From assembly GCA_015232455.1 (NCBI GenBank), contig JADFZQ010000017.1, positions 1-64,000 on the forward strand: DNA of 64,000 nucleotides, given 5' to 3'. Both the position numbers and the translations under genes were made by a program. The notes under the pieces are model-generated. The model was given only the letters and a program-made list of their open reading frames with translations. It ran no database searches and was not told the origin of the DNA. Of the stretch, positions 57,602-64,000 are shown piece by piece (within the stretch, counting starts at the first letter, position 1; every line of letters starts with the position of its first letter). Origin of the DNA: Desulfamplus sp. (GTDB lineage: Bacteria > Desulfobacterota > Desulfobacteria > Desulfobacterales > Desulfobacteraceae).

Positions 57602-59377
57602 TCAGTTTATCTCCCTTTTAATCAGCTTTCGGTTTTCCATTACATACAACATTCTTTTCCATGCAATGGGCTTTTTCTCCTCTTTTGCCTTAGGTGCTGC
57701 ACCAGCAGCAGGAGCAGGTGTTGGCGGATTCCAATAATTGACAAAACGCTGTTGAGCTGTTTCGTTAGGTGTGTATGGTTCGCTGGTCTCAAGCCGAACT
57801 GAGCGTCCCCACAAATATTCAAGTCCAATCATGGTGTTTTCAATATAATCAACTTTAAGGGGTTTACCTTCAAACTTATGAACTAAATAGAGAGGTCCTT
57901 GTTGAGTCTTTTCATGGCTAACATGAATTACTGGTGGGTGGTAGAGTGTATCTATCAACATCTGTTTATATGCTTCTGCTTTGCGAGATTTTATGTAGTA
58001 TTGCCACGACATCCGCTCTTTATTTAGACGTTTACCTGATACAAAGAGTTTGTGTTTATCCATAAACTCTTGATCTATATAGCTGTTTAGAAAGGTAAAA
58101 TCACATAAATTTTCTCGTATCGCAAAGATGCGATCAAACCCTTTTTTACTGTAGCTTCCCTCAGAAGGGGTATAACCAGAAGAGTTGTATTTCTTACGTT
58201 TAAACTCTTGATGCGTATTGATGTAATCCCAAGAGTAGCAACCACGATCTTCCATATCAGCTATATGGTAAAAAAGACGCATTCCCAAGGCATAAGGATT
58301 AAGACCTACCTTTGGCATGGCTGTAACCCCAGCATTTACTTTAGCAAAGTCAACCTCATGTCCTTTTATTCTATCATCTCTCATAAATAGCATTTCATGC
58401 CAAATACTTGCCCACCCTTCATTCATTATTTTTGTTCGTATCTGGGGCTGAAAAAAGATAGATGTGTTTCTGACGATCTCAATAACAGATTTCATCCACT
58501 CATTTTCCTCTTTTTCAAGAAATGCAGAGTGCTTGATGATATATTCCATTACATCCATTCGGACAGTCTCTTTTTTTTCGATATGTCTTGAATAAAAGGC
58601 ATCAAATTCAGGGTATTTGATTCTGACATCAATTAAAAAATAATCTTCATCAACTACAAACTTTGAATCAGCCTCTTCTGTCTCTCCACCCCCTGCATTG
58701 ATATTGATGAGATTAGCTTTTTGACCACTATTTTTGCCCATCTGGTTATAGCGGGAAATCTCTTTTAAATATTCATTTTGAGTAACCTTTTTCTCTTTTT
58801 GAAGAAAAACATCAAAATAGTAGTCAATTTTTCCAATGACTTTCTTTTCATCCGGCATTACTGCATTTGATACAGCTTCATGGTATCCCACAAGGTTGTC
58901 AATACCTCTTGCAAACTCAATCACATAGTCAACCCATCTTCCCTTTTCAGAGCGATATTTTGCTATGAGGCGTTTGTCTGCAAGAGCCTGACCGTTAAAG
59001 TCGTAATCCCAAGTATGCTTAAAAAAGAGGTTGTTCTGGAAAAAATCAATGTGAGCTAAAACGTGGTAAAAGATCATCACGTTTAGCCAGTCAGGGTTGT
59101 TGTCATTATAAAATGAGATAGGAGGTCTTGTATTGATAACGGTTTCATAAGGGTTACTTGGGTAAAGTTCATACAGACCTTTACCCGAAATAACCCTTAC
59201 ATCATGTACCCAATAGTCATAAAGCGTTGGCATCATAACCTTTGGGCTTAACTCAATCATATCTCGGTTAGTAACAATGTATTCAAGAGATTCATCTTCA
59301 AAAGAGAGTCCAGCATCTCTTGCCCTCTGTTTGCAGCCTTCCATAATCCCTTTTACATGCTGATCAATTATTTCCAT
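57602..59377 (-). CDS. spoVR: SpoVR family protein
   Basis: A 591-residue cytoplasmic protein of the SpoVR/YcgB family. Recognised segments include MPTLYDYWVHDVRVISGKGLY-type start regions, MIFYHVLAHIDFFQNNLFF, NEGWASIWHEMLFM (the conserved EGWA-x-x-WH motif) and LNPYALGMRLFYHIADMEDR. Near the C-terminus is a Pro/Ala-rich stretch (PPTPAPAAGAAPKAKEEKK). First gene of a two-gene operon with the PrkA-like kinase. YcgB and YeaG are linked to nitrogen starvation and stationary-phase survival in enterobacteria. Its biochemical activity is unknown. Confidence 0.93.
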   Translation of the reverse strand: MEIIDQHVKGIMEGCKQRARDAGLSFEDESLEYIVTNRDMIELSPKVMMPTLYDYWVHDVRVISGKGLYELYPSNPYETVINTRPPISFYNDNNPDWLNVMIFYHVLAHIDFFQNNLFFKHTWDYDFNGQALADKRLIAKYRSEKGRWVDYVIEFARGIDNLVGYHEAVSNAVMPDEKKVIGKIDYYFDVFLQKEKKVTQNEYLKEISRYNQMGKNSGQKANLININAGGGETEEADSKFVVDEDYFLIDVRIKYPEFDAFYSRHIEKKETVRMDVMEYIIKHSAFLEKEENEWMKSVIEIVRNTSIFFQPQIRTKIMNEGWASIWHEMLFMRDDRIKGHEVDFAKVNAGVTAMPKVGLNPYALGMRLFYHIADMEDRGCYSWDYINTHQEFKRKKYNSSGYTPSEGSYSKKGFDRIFAIRENLCDFTFLNSYIDQEFMDKHKLFVSGKRLNKERMSWQYYIKSRKAEAYKQMLIDTLYHPPVIHVSHEKTQQGPLYLVHKFEGKPLKVDYIENTMIGLEYLWGRSVRLETSEPYTPNETAQQRFVNYWNPPTPAPAAGAAPKAKEEKKPIAWKRMLYVMENRKLIKREIN

Positions 59378-59546
59378 GACACCCCCCGTTTATGTTTCTG
59401 CTATAACTTGTAGGAATTTGATATATACCGCATGTTATTTTGACCTGCAAACCTGATAACTTTTTTATGTGGTAAATGTCAAGAAAGTTGTCGCCTAACT
59501 TCGGGAAAGTATTGATTCGGAAATATTAATAATGGGTAGTATTTTC

Positions 59547-59738
59547 CTAACCAACATTTAAGACGTTTGAAGTTTCATAGGCTATAGCTTTTCTATGGCT
59601 TGCATCGCCATGAAAATCTAAACGGTTGTATTCGGCATTATATTTAACAGCACAATCATATTGTGTTGCGTAGCTATTCATTATTTTTGCAACTACTTCC
59701 AATGTTCTGTTGTTGTTATTTATTCTTAATGTATCCAT
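59547..59738 (-). CDS. small hypothetical protein
   Basis: A 63-residue reading frame, accepted as real because AGAGGTG lies six bases before the ATG and the composition is protein-like (NNRTLEVVAKIMNSYATQYD, RLDFHGDASHRKAIAYE). No homologue comes to mind. It lies between the spoVR operon and the right cassette array, just outside the array leader, and faces away from it. The gaps on both sides (59378-59546 and 59739-59948) hold no further frame I trust. Confidence 0.5.
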   Translation of the reverse strand: MDTLRINNNNRTLEVVAKIMNSYATQYDCAVKYNAEYNRLDFHGDASHRKAIAYETSNVLNVG

Positions 59739-59948
59739 AATTGCACCTCTGTTTTATATTGTTCTATTACAAGTGGTATTTTTTTCAAAACTCACCGCAT
59801 TATTATGAATTTATGCAGTATTTATGCCACCTTCATTCAATCGACACATCAGCAATTTTCTTAAAGCAAAAAAATAGCATTAAACAACAACTTCATATTA
59901 AAAGTTTGGTCGGATTTTTATATTAAAAATGGTTTTTAATACAATTCT

Positions 59949-59978
59949 TGACAATGGATTCTGTTAGATAATATAGAT
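59949..59978 (+). promoter_or_regulatory. candidate promoter of the right cassette array
   Basis: TTGACA (59949-59954) is followed after 18 bases by TATAGA (59973-59978). It sits immediately upstream of the hairpin leader at 59982 and points into the array. Position and sequence suit a common cassette promoter (Pc-like); no functional proof. Confidence 0.5.
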
Positions 59979-59981
59979 AAC

Positions 59982-60102
59982 TCATCAGGTAAAGTTGACC
60001 TGATAAGTTTGGATTTAGGGTGTTATCAAGGAACTATTTCCTTGATAATAGGGAATTTAAGGTATTATCAGGTAAGAATGACCTGATGATCAATGGTTAG
60101 GC
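59982..60102 (+). repeat. array leader, copy 2: three hairpins ending in GTTAGGC
   Basis: Inverted counterpart of 3552-3669, about 89% identical by hand alignment. Palindromes lie at about 59981-60007, 60023-60048 (TTATCAAGGAA arms) and 60065-60091. The similarity to copy 1 ends at ATGGTTA (60094-60099), inside GTTAGGC (60096-60102), a perfect GTTRRRY core. The first cassette ORF starts 29 bases later. The three hairpins would also form in the transcript from the promoter at 59949. Confidence 0.8.
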
Positions 60103-60130
60103 CAAGAAATATCGAAAAGTAGAGAGAATT

Positions 60131-61204
60131 ATGGAAGAGTACCTTAATGAAGCATTAGTTGATTACAGTGGAATCGCAAAAACTGTAAATGACTTATTAT
60201 CAAGATTTACCATACTCCAATTTTTAGACTTTTGTTCTTTAGTTGAGGGCATCGTCTTATATGATCGGCTTATTATGGTTGGTGGTGTCAACAGCAAAGT
60301 AGGTGTCCCAAATGACAACATTGAAGATAGATGGAATGAAGGATTAAAATTATTTCTGGATGAAAAAGTTATTGTAAAAGAAAGTCAAAGATCAAGTCCG
60401 CTTAACATCGGGCAAAAACCAGATAGAAATCAGATCAATAGAGACTCAAATTATAGTCTTGGATATACTTTAGTTGATGCATGGTATGAAACAGGTAGGT
60501 TATTAGGAGCTGAAAAGTTATACAGAAAAGCATCGCTTCCACTTCTTAGACAGAAGCCTTTTTATGAGAAATCTGCCCATGTTATTGAGGATCATTCTAT
60601 CTGTGATTTGTTTGGAAAATATAAAAACCTCAAGGAGGTTTTATCAACTATTCGTAAATCTTCTATCTTAACAACAATTCAATATATTTCTGTACCAATA
60701 CCGCCTTTACCGCTTCTAGTGATTCAACACAGTAATTCAGTACATGATCTTTTACGCTCAACCCTCGAAATTCGACATGAATATAGTAAATTAAGATTGT
60801 CATTGAGTGCTCTAAGACAGACTCTTGCAGATTTGACCATTCCACCAAACGAAAAATTGAAAGCTATATCGTCATGGACAAAAGCATGGAGCACATTGAG
60901 CAAATATGAAAACCAAGCAAGTTTTTTTGAAATGGCGGCAGCATCTAATAATATGCTTGATGTCACGAAATCACTTGATGGTATTGGCTTGGATTCATTT
61001 AAATGGTCCAAAATAATAGAAATGATGATAGGTAAATTTGAAAAAACATTTTATGAGTGGAAAATCAGACAGCTTCACAAATCTGCTAAACACTATATTT
61101 CAATACCTGAAAGTATGTTTGCATCTGAAATTAAAAGATTGTTTGGATACCAAGTAACTAAAAGCGATATCAATGTATTAAGGCAAGCAGGTATTGAAAT
61201 ATAA
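60131..61204 (+). CDS. first cassette ORF of right array, hypothetical protein
   Basis: A 357-residue soluble, mostly helical protein that I do not recognise. It has IAKTVNDLLSRFTILQFLDF at the N-terminus, a charged middle region with DRWNEGLKLFLDEKVIVKES, and a C-terminal half of long helices (EIRHEYSKLRLSLSALRQTL). It shares no evident similarity with the first ORF of the left array (2552-3529), despite the shared leader. AGAGAGAATT precedes ATG. A defence or stress role is plausible for a cassette gene but nothing in the protein shows it. Confidence 0.65.
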   Translation: MEEYLNEALVDYSGIAKTVNDLLSRFTILQFLDFCSLVEGIVLYDRLIMVGGVNSKVGVPNDNIEDRWNEGLKLFLDEKVIVKESQRSSPLNIGQKPDRNQINRDSNYSLGYTLVDAWYETGRLLGAEKLYRKASLPLLRQKPFYEKSAHVIEDHSICDLFGKYKNLKEVLSTIRKSSILTTIQYISVPIPPLPLLVIQHSNSVHDLLRSTLEIRHEYSKLRLSLSALRQTLADLTIPPNEKLKAISSWTKAWSTLSKYENQASFFEMAAASNNMLDVTKSLDGIGLDSFKWSKIIEMMIGKFEKTFYEWKIRQLHKSAKHYISIPESMFASEIKRLFGYQVTKSDINVLRQAGIEI

Positions 61205-61216
61205 GTTTGGAATTTG

Positions 61217-61248
61217 GACTAACCAAACCGCTGAGCTTATCGTTAGAC
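61217..61248 (+). repeat. short attC-like remnant
   Basis: GACTAAC (61217-61223) and GTTAGAC (61242-61248, a perfect GTTRRRY core) flank only 18 bases, with CCGCTGAGCTTATC resembling an attC right half. At 32 bp it is below the usual attC size of about 57 bp, so the left half is probably deleted. Position between two cassette ORFs supports the reading. Confidence 0.45.
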
Positions 61249-61275
61249 TTTTCATAACAAAATGGGGAATAATAA

Positions 61276-62955
61276 ATGGATTTTGCTTATCAAATATTAA
61301 AAGACGCAATTATTGCTGTTCCTGCGATTAAATACGCTCTTGGTATAGCGGGTATTATTTCAGTTATTGCTATCATCAAAAGTTTTAAAATAGATTGGCG
61401 TATTGCATTTTTTGGCACTGTCATTATGTTGTTTCTGATGGTAGTATTGGTTATTTTTGCCAGATTGACTCAACAACAAGATATGAGTTTTCGATTACCT
61501 ATTCTCGTTTTTATCTGGTTTTCATTGTTACTGATGATGGCAGTTGCAATTATGCTTTTTACATCAGTTTTCTTCGCAAAGCCTCTTGATTTAAGGGCAA
61601 TACTTAATCCAAATCAAAAAGATAATTCGGATAGTAAAAAAAACGATAAAGAGAAAGTGAATAAATCTAACTTATTAACATTAAAGCCAAATATTACAAA
61701 TATTCATGTTCAATGGAAACATAATATACATGAAATAAACGGTATTAATTCGCATAATTGCGTTTTTGAGAATGATAATATCCCTCAGAAAGTCTTTTCT
61801 ATTGAATTGCTTGAAGAGCCTTTAATTCTGAGAAAGGAAAAAGATAAATTAACCGTCAATATAAACAGAAAAAATATAGAGTATGCTGTATATAATAATC
61901 AAGGAAAACGTGAATTATGTAAAAAATGTTTCAATAAACAGGAGCATATTGTAAATTTTGCTAAAGATGTCGATACCAAAGTACACGAATATTTTTTAGG
62001 AAAATCTGACTTTAACGAAATTGAAATAATTCTTAAAGATTTGCCACTGAGATGGTCATCTGGGGGGGTATTTTGCGTAGTAGATTATGATAACCGTGAA
62101 TGGACACCTTTTTTCTTCAGAGATATTGAGCCTTGTGGCTGGAACATACCTTTAGGAGGTTCAGAGAATCTTCAGGAAGTGAATAACCCATGGAATGCCC
62201 TTTGGCGTGAATTTATGGAAGAATTTTTAGTTCTTGCCGAAACACCTAAATCTGATTCAAAAATAAAGGTCAGAAAACCAGTATTTCCAAAAGTTAATGA
62301 ACTCACTTTGTCTTACAAATCAGCATTAAACCTTATGAACAAACATATTGATTTACGAAGAAATTTTGATAACCTTGACCTGATAATAAGTGATGATGAT
62401 TTGATAGATTATGACGTAGTTGAAACAAATACTATTCTGAACATTTCTTCGGATTTCTCTTCTTCTCAGTCAAAAAATATTTTAGTTGCAATCAATCCTT
62501 TTGAATTAGGCATTGAGGCTGTGGCTATCATTAAATGTAAATTCGATAAAAATGACTATCTGCTTGACGGTGAAATTATGGAACCGAAAGGCGGTATCAG
62601 AGAATTAGTCAGAATGCCTGTGGCACTAATATCTCATGATTATCTAAAAAAAGCGTTTGATAAGGATTCATTCAAATTAGAATACCAGGGTTTAAGTCAG
62701 GCTTCAGTAAAAAGGGATGATATTCCTAAAGATGATATTATAATTTTTGGGTGGGATATATCAAACAGATTATCAATTGTTGAAAACAAAAAAACTGGAA
62801 TGAGAACTGAATTTGAAAGATACAGGAAATGGAAAGATGATTTCGGTCTCTTTTTCATGAATAATAATCTTAATCAGTTTAACCAAGCATTAGGATTATT
62901 TACACCTACATCAGCAAAAATTTCAAGTTATTTTTTTGCACAAAAACAAGCCTAA
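61276..62955 (+). CDS. membrane-anchored Nudix-like cassette protein
   Basis: A 559-residue protein with three predicted N-terminal helices (about 17-37, 43-63 and 73-100), then a large cytoplasmic part. Residues 294-317 resemble a Nudix box: G-x5-E, then a nine-residue gap (seven in the standard motif) and REFMEEF, with Leu where the consensus has Gly. The preceding VFCVVDYDNREWTPFFFRD and GWNIPLGGSE are Nudix-like strands. A pair of cysteines (CKKCFN, about 215-218) might bind metal. GGGGAATAATAA precedes ATG. The stop lies within an attC core. It could hydrolyse a nucleotide at the membrane, possibly in defence; this is inference. Confidence 0.6.
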   Translation: MDFAYQILKDAIIAVPAIKYALGIAGIISVIAIIKSFKIDWRIAFFGTVIMLFLMVVLVIFARLTQQQDMSFRLPILVFIWFSLLLMMAVAIMLFTSVFFAKPLDLRAILNPNQKDNSDSKKNDKEKVNKSNLLTLKPNITNIHVQWKHNIHEINGINSHNCVFENDNIPQKVFSIELLEEPLILRKEKDKLTVNINRKNIEYAVYNNQGKRELCKKCFNKQEHIVNFAKDVDTKVHEYFLGKSDFNEIEIILKDLPLRWSSGGVFCVVDYDNREWTPFFFRDIEPCGWNIPLGGSENLQEVNNPWNALWREFMEEFLVLAETPKSDSKIKVRKPVFPKVNELTLSYKSALNLMNKHIDLRRNFDNLDLIISDDDLIDYDVVETNTILNISSDFSSSQSKNILVAINPFELGIEAVAIIKCKFDKNDYLLDGEIMEPKGGIRELVRMPVALISHDYLKKAFDKDSFKLEYQGLSQASVKRDDIPKDDIIIFGWDISNRLSIVENKKTGMRTEFERYRKWKDDFGLFFMNNNLNQFNQALGLFTPTSAKISSYFFAQKQA

Positions 62956-63009
62956 CCAAGCGGTCAAGCGGACACGGCTATCGCCGTGCCGCTTACTTTG
63001 TTGTTAAAC
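62950..63009 (+). repeat. attC site
   Basis: A 60-bp site with perfect consensus cores at both ends, GCCTAAC (RYYYAAC) and GTTAAAC (GTTRRRY). Inner arms AAGCGGTCAAGCGG(A) and CCGCTTACTTTG, and a central CACGGC-TATC-GCCGTG hairpin, complete a canonical attC. The upstream ORF stop codon is inside the left core. This is the best attC in the window and anchors the integron interpretation. Confidence 0.88.
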
Positions 63010-63144
63010 CTTGTTCCCCCAAATCCGTTATAATCAGAAGAAAATAAAATATATCCATATTTATTGAAAGATATAGAAATAAGGGCAAGATACGATGTGA
63101 GAAGCATAAAATTGTATAGTGTTTAATAGGATAGGAGGAAAGAT

Positions 63145-63636
63145 ATGTCCAAAATTCTTGGAATTGCTCAACTTGGTTGTTCAGTATTAAGAGAAAAATC
63201 AAAGCGTGTTGAAAAGTTATCTGAAATTAAGGAATTGATTAATGACTCAATTTCAACTTTGATAGACTCGGGAGGCGTTGGAATAGCTTCACCACAACTT
63301 TATCAACCTTATAGGTTTTTTATAATGAAACCAAATGCAGACGCTAAACCCATTGTGGTAATAAATCCTGAAATAATTAGAACTTCACATGAGGTAATTA
63401 AAAGTTGGGAATCATGTCTAAGCATTCCGGGTATCAGAGGTTTAGTTTCTCGATATCAATCAATATTAGTAAGATATGAAACGGAAGACGAAAATATTGA
63501 AGAAAAGGAAATTTCTGATTTTCAAGCAAGAATTTTTCAACATGAGTATGATCATCTTGATGGTTTGGTTTATTTAGATCGTTTAGACAATGTAAAAGAT
63601 ATTATTACTGAAAAAGAATATCTTAAAATAAGATGA
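63145..63636 (+). CDS. def: peptide deformylase-like protein in a cassette
   Basis: Removes the formyl group from N-terminal methionine of new proteins. All three metal-site motifs are present: GGVGIASPQ (residues 43-51, usually GIGLAAPQ), ESCLS with Cys91 (usually EGCLS), and QHEYDHLDG with His133, Glu134 and His137. Length 163 fits. A strong AGGAGG ribosome site precedes ATG. The replacements (Ser for Ala, Ser for Gly) and the cassette setting mark it as an accessory, divergent copy. The housekeeping def, normally next to fmt, should lie elsewhere. Confidence 0.9.
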   Translation: MSKILGIAQLGCSVLREKSKRVEKLSEIKELINDSISTLIDSGGVGIASPQLYQPYRFFIMKPNADAKPIVVINPEIIRTSHEVIKSWESCLSIPGIRGLVSRYQSILVRYETEDENIEEKEISDFQARIFQHEYDHLDGLVYLDRLDNVKDIITEKEYLKIR

Positions 63637-63677
63637 AATTGCCACTAAAAATGATAGTATTATCAGAATAGTAAAAA

Positions 63678-63735
63678 AAGCTAACATCAAGTTCAGTGGC
63701 GGGCAATAGCCCGCCACTGAACTTGATGTTAGCTT
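63678..63735 (+). repeat. perfectly palindromic attC-like site
   Basis: Twenty-seven-base arms, starting AAGCTAACATCAAGTTCAG, are exactly complementary around AATA. The cores AGCTAAC (63679-63685) and GTTAGCT (63728-63734) are attC-like, and the site lies between two cassette ORFs. True attC sites carry unpaired bases that set strand choice; none exists here. It shares CCGCCACTGAACTTG with the attC at 139-236. Confidence 0.7.
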
Positions 63736-63759
63736 AAAACAAAAACAAAGGGAAAATTT

Positions 63760-64000
63760 ATGAAAAACGTATTCACAATACTATTTATCTTAATAATATC
63801 AATCACTCATGCAAATGCACAAGACTCTTCTATTAAAATGGATAATTTTATTAACCAAACTACAGATGAAAGCAAATATGATTCTGTACTAACTGAACTT
63901 CGAAAGTATGCTGAAATACTTTACTTTTTGACGGGTGGACCTATTGTGGTAATTATTCTATTATACGGATTAAAACAAATTAAAGTTGGAATGCGACAAG
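63760..64000 (+). CDS. cassette-encoded membrane protein, truncated by window edge
   Basis: The frame starts at ATG 63760 after AAGGGAAAATTT and is open for 80 codons to the end of the window. A signal peptide (KNVFTILFILIISITHANA) is followed by a short polar segment and one membrane helix (ILYFLTGGPIVVIILLYGLK). It is expected to be an envelope protein with a helix near residue 60. It follows the palindromic attC-like site by 25 bases, as a further cassette of the right array. The family is not recognised and the C-terminus is not visible. Confidence 0.6.
   Translation, partial: MKNVFTILFILIISITHANAQDSSIKMDNFINQTTDESKYDSVLTELRKYAEILYFLTGGPIVVIILLYGLKQIKVGMRQ

Noticed and set aside
59486-59510. 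GCCTAAC near 59490 as another attC core
   Set aside because: No partner GTTRRRY core with complementary arms is found within 150 bases.
3794-59738. The whole 56-kb core as one composite mobile element flanked by inverted leaders
   Set aside because: The core holds secA, rel, proS, ispG, argC and other housekeeping genes and no transposase or integrase. The inverted leaders are better explained as heads of two arrays.
1-64000. tRNA or rRNA genes
   Set aside because: I looked through the gaps for cloverleaf-like GC-rich stretches with GTTCGA-type loops and saw none; a covariance search was not possible.

Overview
The window is a low-GC, gene-dense bacterial chromosome segment. Several things point to a Desulfobacterota-type (former Deltaproteobacteria) anaerobe. 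These are tandem family-3 solute-binding proteins, an orphan TRAP binding protein, a BioD/DRTGG-type phosphate acetyltransferase, a DUF342/FapA protein, a SpoVR/PrkA pair, a ferredoxin/cytochrome-b pair of formate-dehydrogenase type, a type-3 prolyl-tRNA synthetase, and above all an MglA GTPase locus with DUF4388 proteins. The genus cannot be fixed from the sequence alone. No tRNA, rRNA, CRISPR array, integrase or transposase gene was recognised.

Layout. (1) 1-3713: an outward-facing (minus strand) cassette array. It holds four ORFs of unknown function separated by integron attC-like sites and is headed by a hairpin-rich leader. (2) 3794-9713: a tripartite RND efflux operon. (3) 9893-12670: three tandem periplasmic solute-binding proteins and a small lipoprotein. 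(4) 12728-18708: pta, a DUF342 protein and an FAD glycerol-3-phosphate dehydrogenase. (5) 18876-30522, minus strand: hybrid histidine kinase, HDOD protein, acyl-CoA-binding protein, lipoprotein, clpA/clpS, a PIN-type toxin-antitoxin pair, secA and argC. (6) 30681-32294: a cobalamin-binding radical SAM enzyme. (7) 32568-42771: ten same-strand genes encoding a HAMP sensor, a roadblock protein, an MglA-like GTPase, a CheW-like protein, DUF4388 proteins, coiled-coil adaptors and a degenerate PilB/GspE-type ATPase. This is the most system-like locus of the core. (8) 42836-54903: dctP, a DMT exporter, a ferredoxin/cytochrome b pair, Rel, a ferritin-like protein, proS, envelope proteins, ispG and an OleA/FabH-like synthase. 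(9) 55194-59738: the prkA-spoVR stress pair and a small protein. (10) 59949-64000: a second outward-facing (plus strand) cassette array. It carries an unknown protein, a membrane-anchored Nudix-like protein, a peptide deformylase and a truncated membrane protein.

The most unusual structure is the pair of cassette arrays. Both are headed by nearly the same ~118-bp block of three hairpins, in opposite orientation and about 56 kb apart. In both copies the similarity stops exactly at a GTTA core that looks like an integron crossover site. No integrase is present, so these look like attC clusters lacking an integrase (CALIN-like), with a shared attI- or promoter-like leader. The second striking locus is the MglA/roadblock/DUF4388/ATPase operon. 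Its secretion-type ATPase keeps Walker A and the Walker B glutamate but has substitutions in the Asp box, the Walker B arginine and the His box.

Dispersed intergenic palindromes punctuate the core: a GTAGAGAC family with five members and a GATTTGACAAC family with four. There are also two hairpins resembling IS200/IS605 ends, one of which resembles an omega-RNA scaffold.
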